The notes: generated from the letters alone by a model not told the origin. DNA of 64,000 nucleotides from Bacillus sp. FSL K6-3431 (GCF_038002605.1 NZ_JBBOCT010000001.1:2666001-2730000); one strand, 5' to 3'; numbered from the stretch's first letter, positions 9,331 through 18,168 are shown. Translations and numbers: made by a program.

Positions 9331-10293
9331 TCACCTTCCTTGCATAAAGTTTTCATATTCTTGAATCGTTGGCAAAGAAGACTGTGCTCCTTTTTTAGTA
9401 ACTGACAACGCTGCGATTTTTACAGCATGTTCGACAGCGTCATATAAATTACCATTCCTGACCCAAAAGGCTGAAACCGCTGCAACAAAACAGTCGCCTG
9501 CAGCAGTAGAATCCACAACATCCACACGTGGCGGCTGAAAATGCTGAGCAGTAGATGACGTGCTTAATAGAGCCCCACTTGCGCCTAATGTAATTACAAC
9601 GCTTTCAATTCCTCTATTGTTCAATATTTTGGCTGCTTCTATTGTAGATTCAATTGTATTTATATCCATACCTGTTAATTCAAATGCTTCCGTTTCGTTA
9701 ACAATAAGTAAGTTAACCATTGATAAAACTTGTGGATCAATTGGAACAATAGGTGCTAAATTTAAAATGATATATTTATCATGTTGTTTAGCCTTCCTTA
9801 TAATATGTTCTGCTACAACTTGCTCCATCTCTAGTTGCAAAATAACTGCCTTAGAATGAATAAGACTCTCTTCTGCTTCGTCAATATCAGAAATAGTTAA
9901 ACTTTCATTTGCCCCTTTGTTCGTAATGATCATATTATCTCCATTTTGATCAACACCAATCATGGCAATACCTGTACTACTTCCAACATCCTTTTTTATC
10001 GTTTCCGTTACAACACCTTCTTGATTAATATTGTTAATTAACTCTTCTCCCAAATAATCATCGCCTACTTTTCCTACCATCCCTACCTTAATACCTAGGC
10101 GTGAAGCTGCAACAGCTTGATTCGCAGCTTTTCCACCAGGAACCATCATAAAATCCTTTGCACTTAACGTCTCGCCAATTTTAGGCAGCTTATTTAAAAA
10201 AGCTACAAAATCCATATTTAAACTTCCATAGACCAATATTTCTACATGATTTTTCAAGAGTAACCCCAACCTTTTTGTAATATTTACAAACAC
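9331..10293 (-). CDS. PfkB-family sugar kinase, ribokinase-like (320 aa)
   Basis: Cytosolic kinase expected to phosphorylate the imported sugar with ATP. PfkB hallmarks are GSLNMDFVAFLNKLPKIGET with GGKAANQAVAASRLG near the N-terminus, and DSTAAGDCFVAA near the C-terminus, where the catalytic Asp lies in the anion-hole motif. The usual DTTGAGD reads DSTAAGD, a conservative variant. The start may be GTG 10293 (GAGGAAG upstream) or a TTG 12 codons later. A second ribokinase at 16180 belongs to a different operon, so this one may have another substrate. Confidence 0.85.
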   Translation of the reverse strand: MFVNITKRLGLLLKNHVEILVYGSLNMDFVAFLNKLPKIGETLSAKDFMMVPGGKAANQAVAASRLGIKVGMVGKVGDDYLGEELINNINQEGVVTETIKKDVGSSTGIAMIGVDQNGDNMIITNKGANESLTISDIDEAEESLIHSKAVILQLEMEQVVAEHIIRKAKQHDKYIILNLAPIVPIDPQVLSMVNLLIVNETEAFELTGMDINTIESTIEAAKILNNRGIESVVITLGASGALLSTSSTAQHFQPPRVDVVDSTAAGDCFVAAVSAFWVRNGNLYDAVEHAVKIAALSVTKKGAQSSLPTIQEYENFMQGR

Positions 10294-10335
10294 TCCTACT
10301 CTTCCTCATATTCTAATAATTAAAGCTATAAAAAA

Positions 10336-11151
10336 TTAAGAATTAATAGGTTGCTTCTTCATTTTTCTCGCTCTTTTCACTTCATGCATAAATATCTCTG
10401 CTCTCTCTGGATTTATCGGATTTTTCATATCACCGTTTTTAATCCACGTAGCAACACAAACACCGTCATAATCTTGTAGTAGCTCACAAACATTTTCGCC
10501 CGTAGCTCCTCCACCTAAGAAAATAGGCGTACTATTTACTTTGGAACGTGCTTTTTTTACTAATTCTCTACTTTCCTCGGCATTTTTTCCAGCTATAAAT
10601 AGACCATCGGCAAAGGCTTCATGAACTGATTCCCATGCTGCATCCTCTATTGGTTTTCTTCCTAACGGCACTCCATGTACTTCATATACATCGGCATAGA
10701 TTGGAACACTACTTTTGATCCTCTTCCTCAATTCAGCGATTTCCACACATTGTGCTTGTAACAGGCCTGCACTTGTTACCTCAACTCCTGTAAATAAATG
10801 TTCAACCCTTACGAAATCAGCACCGATTGCATCAGCAACTGATAGTCCAGCTACTCCATCCCAATTCATCAAAACACCTAAAATTAAATCAGGAAATCGC
10901 TTTCTTATTTCATAACCGATTTTTGTCATATAGGCGATAGCCTCTGGTGAAGAATATTGTTTTATCGGCATATCATTCATATTTTGAAGTATCACACCAT
11001 CAAAACCATTAACAGCCACCATTTCTGTTTCTTTTAATGATTGATACAAAATATCATCAATTTTTTTATCTGTATGTCTATAACTGCCTGGCAAGGGATC
11101 AGGTTGTATCATCGATATTGCTAAACAGTTTGGATGTAAAAGATCAGCCAT
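10336..11151 (-). CDS. BtpA/SgcQ-family TIM-barrel protein (271 aa)
   Basis: This belongs to the BtpA family (cyanobacterial BtpA, E. coli SgcQ). Characteristic stretches are GVLMNWDGVAGLSVADAIGA, FVRVEHLFTGVEVTSAGLLQ, VPIYADVYEVHG, FIAGKN and IFLGGGATGENV, the last being a phosphate-binding loop of a TIM barrel. The biochemical role of the family is not settled. Its position between an eIF2B-like gene and a PfkB kinase in a sugar operon suggests action on a phosphosugar; that is inference. It starts 2 bases after the upstream stop. Confidence 0.75.
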   Translation of the reverse strand: MADLLHPNCLAISMIQPDPLPGSYRHTDKKIDDILYQSLKETEMVAVNGFDGVILQNMNDMPIKQYSSPEAIAYMTKIGYEIRKRFPDLILGVLMNWDGVAGLSVADAIGADFVRVEHLFTGVEVTSAGLLQAQCVEIAELRKRIKSSVPIYADVYEVHGVPLGRKPIEDAAWESVHEAFADGLFIAGKNAEESRELVKKARSKVNSTPIFLGGGATGENVCELLQDYDGVCVATWIKNGDMKNPINPERAEIFMHEVKRARKMKKQPINS

Positions 11152-11153
11152 AT

Positions 11154-12131
11154 TTACCTTTCTCCTTTTAATTCGTTATAGTATTCAAGGCTAACATTAA
11201 AGATTTGATGGCTTGGAATGATTCCACGCTCTGTAATATAAGCAGTAATATATTTAGCATCTACACCTAATAACTCTGGGCATATAAAATCTGTTTTTTC
11301 CTGTTCGTCCATATGCCAATGGGCAGCTAATTTATGAGTTAAATCATTCTCTACTAACACTTTTTGATAACCATATATGGAGCGTATATCCACCTTTATT
11401 AAAGGGGTAAGAACATAAAGTGGAACATTAAATTCCTTACAAACTAATCCAACAATATCTGAACCAGTAGTATTAAACATTGTCCCATCTGGGAAAAATG
11501 TTTCAGCCCCCATGAAAGCGGCCTCACATTCTTTCAGAAAATACATGATTGCTGCATCTGGTATAAACTTAACTTGATGGCCTATTTGCAGGCAGGTCCT
11601 TACAAATGCATGACCTCCGTCAATTGATCTACTCTCAGGAATATAAACAGTTAACCCGTTTTGCCCTTCCAAGTTTTCCAAAAAACGATCCACGGTGCTG
11701 GAATAATCAAATACCATTATTCTTTTCATGTTTTTTGCTACTTCAACACTATATTCAACAACTTGATCAAGGGCTTGTGATGCCCCTTTCAAATAATTGT
11801 CCTTTCCACGTAGAATGAATTCCACTGCATCCTTTGTTTCTAGGTTTCTTGCATACTCTAGATCCTTTATCATGATGTTGATTGCGTTACTTATCGCTTG
11901 ACTCGCTTGACCCCTAGTCTCTTTAAAAAAATGTGACACGGTTAAGATATCATCGACAATTGCATTTACTGGGATATTGTTTTCCCCCCCATCTAAGACG
12001 ATGGATTCTATCATTTCACCAATCATATTAATATGCTTACTTGCGCCTAATACTCTGTGATAAACAATATTGTCGAACATTTCTTGATATTCCGCTGATA
12101 AAACCTGCCTCGCACAATTTAATTCAATCAT
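11154..12131 (-). CDS. eIF2B/MtnA-like (aldose-phosphate isomerase fold) protein (325 aa)
   Basis: The C-terminal two thirds match the eIF2B alpha / MtnA / ribose-1,5-bisphosphate isomerase fold: VYIPESRSIDGGHAF, IPDAAIMYFLKE, then FMGAETFFPDGTMFNTTGS and FNVPLYVLTPLIKVD. In active isomerases the second region reads GAD with a catalytic Asp, and an upstream strand carries a catalytic Cys. Here it is GAE and the strand reads VFDYSSTV with no Cys. It may be a divergent enzyme or a sensor. The N-terminal 100 residues are helical. First structural gene of the operon, 37 bases after the GntR gene. Confidence 0.7.
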   Translation of the reverse strand: MIELNCARQVLSAEYQEMFDNIVYHRVLGASKHINMIGEMIESIVLDGGENNIPVNAIVDDILTVSHFFKETRGQASQAISNAINIMIKDLEYARNLETKDAVEFILRGKDNYLKGASQALDQVVEYSVEVAKNMKRIMVFDYSSTVDRFLENLEGQNGLTVYIPESRSIDGGHAFVRTCLQIGHQVKFIPDAAIMYFLKECEAAFMGAETFFPDGTMFNTTGSDIVGLVCKEFNVPLYVLTPLIKVDIRSIYGYQKVLVENDLTHKLAAHWHMDEQEKTDFICPELLGVDAKYITAYITERGIIPSHQIFNVSLEYYNELKGER

Positions 12132-12168
12132 TGATTAATCCTCTCTAATGGGTATTTTTCGTTTATTC

Positions 12169-12939
12169 TTAATCACTCTTTATACTCATGGATACTTTGT
12201 AACGATAAGCATCAGCATTATAATAAATCTCTACATACTCTATTGGCTCATCATCATGATTAAATGTAATTCTCTCTTTATAAAAAACAGCTTGGTCATC
12301 CGATAGTTTAAGTAGCTTCTTCAATTTCTCATTAGGTATCCTTGCTTCTAAAATTTCATCCGCTGACTTCAGCCTTATTCCTTTATCAGTCAATAATTTG
12401 TAAAGCGATGTTTCACTATTAATTTCTTCCGGCGAAATTAAAACAGGACTGTTTTTCTTTATATAAGCTTTATGAAGACCAACAATTTTATTCTCCATCA
12501 TCCTTAAGCGTTCAAGATAATACACTGTTTCTCCTAAACCAATTTTTAGAAAATCAGCAACCTTCACATCGGCCTCTACTTCCTTAAAGTCTAAAATCTG
12601 CGAATTTGAAATACCTCCTGCTTGCTGCACATCAGAACTAAAGCTCGTTAATTCTTGTAGATTATAATTGTGTTTAGTTGGCATAACAATGGTGCCTTTT
12701 CCTTGGTATTTTTTTACAAATCCATCTCTTTCCAAGTCCTCCATTGCTTTCCTGACAGTGATTCTACTTACACCAAATATTGTTTGGAGCTCTTTCTCAG
12801 AAGGTATTTTCTCACCCTCTTTAATTTGATTACTTTCTATTGCCTCTTTTAATTTCAAATAAATTTGATAATGAAATGGAAGCATTGAATCTTTATCAAT
12901 TGTAAAATCTATATTGATTTTAATCGCCCTCCCCATCAT
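12169..12939 (-). CDS. GntR-family regulator, HutC/UTRA subfamily (256 aa)
   Basis: The N-terminal winged helix shows PFHYQIYLKLKEAIESN, EKIPSEKELQTIFGVSRITV and the recognition-helix end KAMEDLERDGFVKKYQGKGT. Residues about 90-250 form a UTRA ligand-binding domain typically sensing sugar phosphates. It heads the operon and overlaps a perfect palindrome, so autoregulation with induction by a pathway intermediate is likely. Start choice is uncertain: ATG 12939 has no ribosome site, while GGGGAGG lies just downstream of it and would suit an ATT codon at about 12924. Confidence 0.9.
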   Translation of the reverse strand: MMGRAIKINIDFTIDKDSMLPFHYQIYLKLKEAIESNQIKEGEKIPSEKELQTIFGVSRITVRKAMEDLERDGFVKKYQGKGTIVMPTKHNYNLQELTSFSSDVQQAGGISNSQILDFKEVEADVKVADFLKIGLGETVYYLERLRMMENKIVGLHKAYIKKNSPVLISPEEINSETSLYKLLTDKGIRLKSADEILEARIPNEKLKKLLKLSDDQAVFYKERITFNHDDEPIEYVEIYYNADAYRYKVSMSIKSD

Positions 12940-12955
12940 AACGTTATAACGTTAT
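12938..12955. promoter_or_regulatory. Probable GntR operator, perfect 18-bp palindrome
   Basis: ATAACGTTATAACGTTAT is its own reverse complement and also a tandem repeat of AACGTTAT. It lies about 12-29 bases after the predicted transcription start and overlaps the regulator's first ATG, so repressor binding would block the operon. Confidence 0.65.
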
Positions 12956-12972
12956 CTCGTTAGCATGTTTCC

Positions 12973-13001
12973 ATCATATATTCATTTTTTTTATCCGTCA
13001 A
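12973..13001 (-). promoter_or_regulatory. Promoter of the GntR/sugar operon
   Basis: On the minus strand TTGACG (12996-13001), a 17-base spacer and TATGAT (12973-12978) make a near-consensus sigma-A promoter. Confidence 0.7.
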
Positions 13002-13097
13002 GTAATAATTTTCATTTTTCGACTTACTTCTTACTATTCGAAAATAAAAAAAGCCGCTAACAATTGTTAGCAAGCCAAGAAATACTTTATTCACGTT

Positions 13098-13340
13098 TTA
13101 TACTCTAATAATTTCATTTGAAAGGGATTGTAGAGGACGGGCTCCATCTTTCGTAACTTGGAAGCCATCTTCAAGTCTTAGTCCCCCCCCAAGAAGTTAA
13201 CGCCACCCTTCATATCCACTGCTCCGCGACAATCTTACCTCCAAAAGGATCTTGGGTCCAAAAGGATCTTGGGTCCAATTAGTTCCGGCCATAACAGTAT
13301 CTCATTCCCCTTCCCCTTTAGCGTCGCAGCCATCCTTTGA
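13098..13340 (-). pseudogene. Decayed peptidase genes: M24 C-terminus and M20 fragment
   Basis: Minus-strand 13098-13190 encodes RLEDGFQVTKDGARPLQSL and SNEIIRV then a stop, the C-terminus of an M24 (Xaa-Pro/creatinase-like) peptidase. Next to it, 13190-13330 holds pieces of an M20 peptidase: GTNWTQDPFGGKIV and, in another frame, DMKGGVNF. A 17-base tandem duplication (13241-13257 and 13258-13274) breaks the frame. The remaining 13341-13592 shows nothing I can identify. Confidence 0.6.
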
Positions 13341-13592
13341 AAGACTTAATTAAGTCTGTTAACTATAAACTGGGATCTTGGATTAAAATCTATTTTTCCT
13401 TATATCCTCTAAGCCAAATATGAGCATTTATTCAAGTTCTTCGTCACCCGATAATTGTTGCGATATTCGTATTTTTACTAAAAATACGATATCAATCACT
13501 ATTTGCAAGTTTTATCTAGAATCAAATAAGGTTAAACTCATAGCTCCTTCATGATGTTAAAAATTTGCAAATATTCACCATCATATTATTAA

Positions 13593-15023
13593 TTATAGAA
13601 ATATTATCATAGATAATATAAACATAAAGACCACGCCAGAAACCATCGGTACGGTTGTTCTTTTAACAATTTCTATTGGGTCTACTTTTACTGTTCCTGC
13701 TACAATTAATACAACTGCTGCTACAGGAGAAACCGCTCTAAATAGGTTGCCAGCTAGTCCCATTGGAACAGAGATAGCTATTGGGCTAATCCCCGCTGCT
13801 TCAGCTAATGGAACAATTAATGGAATCATAGCGAAAAACAAGGCGATACCACTACCACTTAACAAAACAATGAGAGCTGTAAAAGCTACTAGTATCAACG
13901 GTAATGCAAAGTCAAATCCTTGACCTTGGATGTGTTGCATAGACTGTTGTAGCTCGTCAATTAGCCCTATTGATTTCAAACCAGTGACAAATACTGATGC
14001 TGCCACTAACAGTGCTACAATCGACATTGCTCCGCCCATTCCTTTAAAGAATGTTTCGGTATTTTCCAAGACTTTCTTATCACCTTTAAATCTAATGAGT
14101 TCACAAATAATGGCAAGTATGAGGGAGACTATAGTAGCAACCTCAACACTAATATCAATTGTTATACCAGTAGATAATTGAACTCCATACGCCGCCAATA
14201 ATAGAATAATTGGAAATACAGGAAGGATCGCATACACTGTTTTATATAGCTTACCTCCACCAATTTCAGCATACTCTTTTACTTCAAGTTTATCTTCATT
14301 TGCAGATGTAGCTCCAAGTTGAGCTTTTTTATCCATTCTTCTTTGCCAAAAGAAATGAACGATAGCGATAAAGATTAATGTAGGTATGGACACTAATGCA
14401 TGATAGTTAAATACGTAATCAGCTACATTTATATTGGCAAAAGCAGTGTGTTTTGCCAATTCTTCAGCAATAGCAACATTGTCGCTTCCCAATGGTGTCG
14501 GAACGATCGTAGCCGATGTGGCGATTACTGCTCCGGCAGTTAATGCTGACATCCCAGCTCTTCTTAACACAGGGTAAAGAGTAGCAAGTAGGATAATCGC
14601 TAAATTGGAGGCACTAGGTACAACAAGAGAAAGTAAATTCCCTATTAAGAATACGACTGGGACCAAAACATAAACTGATTTAAACTTCGATATTGGTTTA
14701 GTTAATACATCGACTGTAACATCATTTGCTCCTATAGCGGACATATATGCTGTATATCCACCCAACATCAGGATGACTAATCCAGCCGCGCTAAAAGTAT
14801 CTTTAAATTGTTGGACAATTACTAGGAGTGGATCTAGCAATAAAGATCCTGTTGAAACAAAATCTTTAATAGCAACTTCTTTTCCCATCGCAAGACTGAT
14901 CCAAACGAGTACGATACCCATCAAGAAGAGGGAAATTTTAATATCCATTTTTTTAATTAGCATATATACTACGATTGCTATAGATAGAATAGCTGAGACA
15001 TACATTATAATATCAAGAGTCAT
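13593..15023 (-). CDS. DcuC-family carrier, probably for nucleoside or related substrate (476 aa)
   Basis: An integral membrane protein with about 12 hydrophobic segments and DcuC/C4-dicarboxylate carrier motifs, including VVPSASNLAIILLATLYPVL, ATSATIVPTPLGSDNVAIAE and GNLFRAVSPVAAVVLIVAGT. DcuC proteins exchange C4-dicarboxylates. Here the gene is last in an operon with a nucleoside hydrolase, a ribokinase and a LacI regulator, so it more likely imports a nucleoside; that is inference from context. It has a normal length. Confidence 0.75.
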   Translation of the reverse strand: MTLDIIMYVSAILSIAIVVYMLIKKMDIKISLFLMGIVLVWISLAMGKEVAIKDFVSTGSLLLDPLLVIVQQFKDTFSAAGLVILMLGGYTAYMSAIGANDVTVDVLTKPISKFKSVYVLVPVVFLIGNLLSLVVPSASNLAIILLATLYPVLRRAGMSALTAGAVIATSATIVPTPLGSDNVAIAEELAKHTAFANINVADYVFNYHALVSIPTLIFIAIVHFFWQRRMDKKAQLGATSANEDKLEVKEYAEIGGGKLYKTVYAILPVFPIILLLAAYGVQLSTGITIDISVEVATIVSLILAIICELIRFKGDKKVLENTETFFKGMGGAMSIVALLVAASVFVTGLKSIGLIDELQQSMQHIQGQGFDFALPLILVAFTALIVLLSGSGIALFFAMIPLIVPLAEAAGISPIAISVPMGLAGNLFRAVSPVAAVVLIVAGTVKVDPIEIVKRTTVPMVSGVVFMFILSMIIFL

Positions 15024-15072
15024 AATTATCTTCTCCCCTTATGTTGAATAACTTCGATGAATTGTGTGAGTG

Positions 15073-15099
15073 TTGTGTGAGTGCCAGGCACTCACACAA
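15073..15099. repeat. GTGCCAGGCAC-type palindromic repeat, copy A
   Basis: TTGTGTGAGTGCC (15073-15085) and its perfect reverse complement (15087-15099) flank a single A. The core GTGCCAGGCAC recurs at 18169 and 18307. This copy lies between the nucleoside hydrolase and the carrier genes of the same operon, where it could trim downstream expression. Confidence 0.75.
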
Positions 15100-15128
15100 A
15101 TCGGACCAATACCTTAAGATTCATCATA

Positions 15129-16049
15129 TCAATTACATCTTGATAAACTTTCCATGAACCAATCTTTAAATATTACCGGATCAATATCTATACAAACCTT
15201 TGCATTATTAGGCTGTTTTAAATATCCTTTGATATCTACTACTGTACAGCCTGACGTCATAGTTCCATTGACTTCTACATCTACAAAAGTGTCGATTACT
15301 TCAAACATCTCGGGTTTTAGTAAATAAGCAACAGCACAGCTATCGTACATTTTCAACCCTGTTTTTAAGCTGCCACCTCGATATTTTTTGAATAAATGAT
15401 AGATCATGTTTCCTGTTTCATTTAACTCTTTTAATCTTTCACTATCTTCTGGATAAACTAACGCTTTTAATCCAACATCTAGCCCAACCATCACCTTTGG
15501 AATATTACTTTGGAATACAATTTTAGCTGCTTCTGGGTCCGCAAATATGTTATATTCCGCCATTACGCCTGCATTGCCTCTTCCGGTAGATCCTCCCATT
15601 AATACAATTTCAGCAATGTGATCAGTCACCTCTGGGTACATCTTTAGTAATAAAGCGATATTTGTTAACGGGCCAATGGGAACAAGCGTTATTGGTTGTT
15701 CACTTGACATGATCACTCTATACATGGCATTGACAGCATTCTCTTTCAGCACCAACTCATGTGTTGGCTCTTCAAAATCAAACCCATCCATTCCACTCTC
15801 TCCGTGTACATTACTGGCATCAATTGGCGCCTTCATAAGTGGACGATCAGCACCAATAGCTACAGGTATATCCTTCTTAAAAAACTTGAGTAATCGCAAT
15901 GCGTTATATGTCACCTTATCAAGGCCAACATTTCCAGCAACCGTTGTTATTAATTTAACATCTAATTCCTCACTGAAAAGAGCGATTGCAATAGCTACAG
16001 CATCATCAATTCCTGGGTCCGTATCAATAATAATTGGTCGTTTTGTCAT
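15129..16049 (-). CDS. Inosine/uridine-preferring nucleoside hydrolase (306 aa)
   Basis: Hydrolyses ribonucleosides to base plus ribose in the cytosol. The N-terminus holds the Ca2+ and catalytic cluster IIIDTDPGIDDAVAI. Other family features are TTVAGNVGLDKVTYN, VPIGPLTNIALLLK and IVLMGGSTGRGNAGVMAEYN. I start at ATG 16049 because GGAGGGG lies just upstream; the frame is open 12 codons further without a ribosome site. The ribose released would feed the adjacent ribokinase. Confidence 0.93.
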   Translation of the reverse strand: MTKRPIIIDTDPGIDDAVAIAIALFSEELDVKLITTVAGNVGLDKVTYNALRLLKFFKKDIPVAIGADRPLMKAPIDASNVHGESGMDGFDFEEPTHELVLKENAVNAMYRVIMSSEQPITLVPIGPLTNIALLLKMYPEVTDHIAEIVLMGGSTGRGNAGVMAEYNIFADPEAAKIVFQSNIPKVMVGLDVGLKALVYPEDSERLKELNETGNMIYHLFKKYRGGSLKTGLKMYDSCAVAYLLKPEMFEVIDTFVDVEVNGTMTSGCTVVDIKGYLKQPNNAKVCIDIDPVIFKDWFMESLSRCN

Positions 16050-16179
16050 GTTATTTCCCCTCCATATTTTAGTAAGCGATAACAATAATTGGTATTGCTT
16101 TTCTATTCATAGGACAGATAATGAGTTACGTTATTATCGGCCTCATTATCTGTACAGATTTTCTACTTTTAGAAATTAC

Positions 16180-17058
16180 TTATTTGCGAAGAAATGCTTT
16201 AACTTCTTCACTTGTTGGCATTCCTGTCTGCGCACCAAGCTTCGTTGTTGCTAATGCACCTACTGCATTTCCGTAAGCACAAGCCTCTTCTAAAGGAAGA
16301 CTTTTACCTAAAGCAAATGCAAAACCTCCGTTAAAAGCATCTCCGGCACCAGTAGTATCAACAACACTTACTTCATATGCAGAGATATTTTTATCCTCCC
16401 CATGATCACGGAAGGAAACACCTTCGCTTCCTTTTGTTAAGATTATCTTCTCTAACAAGTCTGTACGGTTTTCTTTTATATTTAAATGTATATACTCATG
16501 TTCATTGGGTGTTAAATAATCAACTTGTTCAAGTAATTCATCTGGAAGATCACAAATAGGAGCTGGATTTAATATCACAGTTACTCCATTTTCTTTTGCA
16601 ATTTCAATTGCTTTTCGTACTGCCTCTAGCGGAATTTCTAACTGTAGGATTAGAATATCGCTATTTGCAATTACATCCCGCTTCGATTCCACGTAGGTGG
16701 ATGTTACATAATTATTGGCACCAGGTACAACAATAATATTATTATCATTATTTGAAACAATAATTGTAGCTGTTGCAGTTGAATAGGTAACCGGTTCCAC
16801 ATTGCTTACATCAACACCTTCAGTATGAAGATGCTGCAGTAAATCCTTACCAAAAGTATCATTGCCGACACAGCCAATCATACGAACTTGCGCTCCCAGA
16901 CGTGCAGCTGCTACAGCCTGATTGGCACCTTTTCCCCCAGGATTCATTTGAAACTGTTGCCCTATGATTGTTTCACCCATCTTCGGGAGCTGGTTCGTAA
17001 TCGTTACCATGTCCATATTGATGCTTCCCACGACAGTTATTTTAGGGGTATGACTCAT
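16180..17058 (-). CDS. rbsK: Ribokinase (292 aa)
   Basis: Phosphorylates ribose to ribose 5-phosphate. Motifs are VGSINMDMVTITNQLPKMGE, GGKGANQAVAAARLGA, NPAPICDLPDELLEQVDYL, LTPNEHE and DTTGAGDAFNGGFAFALG with the catalytic Asp. Length is typical. It starts 15 bases after the LacI gene and is followed by the nucleoside hydrolase, consistent with ribose salvage from nucleosides. Confidence 0.93.
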   Translation of the reverse strand: MSHTPKITVVGSINMDMVTITNQLPKMGETIIGQQFQMNPGGKGANQAVAAARLGAQVRMIGCVGNDTFGKDLLQHLHTEGVDVSNVEPVTYSTATATIIVSNNDNNIIVVPGANNYVTSTYVESKRDVIANSDILILQLEIPLEAVRKAIEIAKENGVTVILNPAPICDLPDELLEQVDYLTPNEHEYIHLNIKENRTDLLEKIILTKGSEGVSFRDHGEDKNISAYEVSVVDTTGAGDAFNGGFAFALGKSLPLEEACAYGNAVGALATTKLGAQTGMPTSEEVKAFLRK

Positions 17059-17073
17059 ACTTACTTCCCCTCC

Positions 17074-18048
17074 TTATGTTGAATGTCTCTCTATTAATTT
17101 AATGTCAAGCTGATAGAAGTTCTTTTCCAATTGATCTCCTTCAATTAACCTAACTAGCATTGTGGCTGCTTTTTCCCCTAAATCATACATCGGTTGTGCG
17201 ATTGTTGTTAGTTCTGGGGTTGTTGCTTTAGACAATGTGATACCATCAAAGCCAATGATAGATATGTCTTCAGGTACTTTTAGTCCAAGCTGATGAGCTG
17301 CTTTAATCGTACCAATTGCCATCGTATCATTCGCAGCAAAAATCCCATCAATCTCAGGATGTAATTGTAAAAGCTGTAATGTTACCTCAGTTGATGTTTC
17401 CATATGATAGTTTCCGTTTACAATATAACTTTCTTTAAACCACGGTTCCTTAGATACTACATCTTTATACCCTTCGCATCGTTCTGCAGCGTTTACCACA
17501 TGATTAGGACCTCTAATATGGGCGATTTTCTGGCGACCTATTTTTTTCAGAAAGCTGGTAGCCATTCGTGCTCCCTTTTTATTATCCACTACAATAGTTG
17601 GTATATCCTTACTAATCTCCCTATCGATGCTGACTACAGGTATATTCAATTCATGTATCGTTTTTGCCTTTAAGGTATTTGAAGAGACAATGATTCCATC
17701 TACATATTTTTGTAGCAAAACATCCAAATAACGTTGTTCTTTTTCCTCATCTTCATCGGAATTACATAAAATCACATTATATCCAAGTCCAGCAGCTGTA
17801 TCTTCAACCGCCCGAGCTAATTCAGGAAAATACGGATTCATGATATCCGGTACGATTAAACCAATTGTTTTCGATTGTTTTTTAAAAAGGCTTCTAGCAA
17901 CTTCATTTGGTTTATATTTCAATTCTTCAATGGACTCTTCTACTTTCTTCCTTGTATCTACACTCACATATCCTTTGTCATTTAACACTCGGGACACCGT
18001 TGCAACTGATACGCCTGCATGTTTTGCTACGTCTTTAATCGAAACCAC
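17074..18048 (-). CDS. LacI/RbsR-family repressor (324 aa)
   Basis: N-terminal helix-turn-helix SIKDVAKHAGVSVATVSRVL with the hinge YKPNEVARSL, then a periplasmic-binding-like sensor (TIGLIVPDIMNPYFPELARA, DGIFAANDTMAIGTIKAA). GTG 18048 is preferred: GGAG lies 8 bases upstream, while the longer frame would start inside the operator. It likely represses its own operon and is relieved by ribose or a nucleoside-derived ligand. Confidence 0.9.
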   Translation of the reverse strand: MVSIKDVAKHAGVSVATVSRVLNDKGYVSVDTRKKVEESIEELKYKPNEVARSLFKKQSKTIGLIVPDIMNPYFPELARAVEDTAAGLGYNVILCNSDEDEEKEQRYLDVLLQKYVDGIIVSSNTLKAKTIHELNIPVVSIDREISKDIPTIVVDNKKGARMATSFLKKIGRQKIAHIRGPNHVVNAAERCEGYKDVVSKEPWFKESYIVNGNYHMETSTEVTLQLLQLHPEIDGIFAANDTMAIGTIKAAHQLGLKVPEDISIIGFDGITLSKATTPELTTIAQPMYDLGEKAATMLVRLIEGDQLEKNFYQLDIKLIERHST

Positions 18049-18071
18049 TTTTCTCACTCCATCGCAAATAG

Positions 18072-18083
18072 GTAACCGGTTAC
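18072..18083. promoter_or_regulatory. LacI-family operator
   Basis: GTAACCGGTTAC is a perfect 12-bp palindrome with the central CG typical of LacI-family sites. It lies immediately downstream of the -10 element, overlapping the expected transcription start of the LacI/ribokinase operon. Confidence 0.65.
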
Positions 18084-18087
18084 ACAT

Positions 18088-18116
18088 AGTGTATCGTTTT
18101 TTATTTTAATAGTCAA
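18088..18116 (-). promoter_or_regulatory. Promoter of the nucleoside/ribose operon
   Basis: Minus-strand TTGACT (18111-18116), a 17-base spacer and TACACT (18088-18093) form a good sigma-A promoter abutting the palindromic operator. Confidence 0.7.
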
Positions 18117-18168
18117 GATAAAATATTTAGTCTCATTGAAATAGATATTTTCAGTAGCATTAATTGTG

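Noticed and set aside
4855..12131. Calling the importer operon rbs (ribose) or lsr (autoinducer-2)
   Set aside because: Two permeases and an LsrB/RhaS-like receptor argue against rbs, and the lack of LsrK, LsrF, LsrG and the changed ligand residue argue against lsr.
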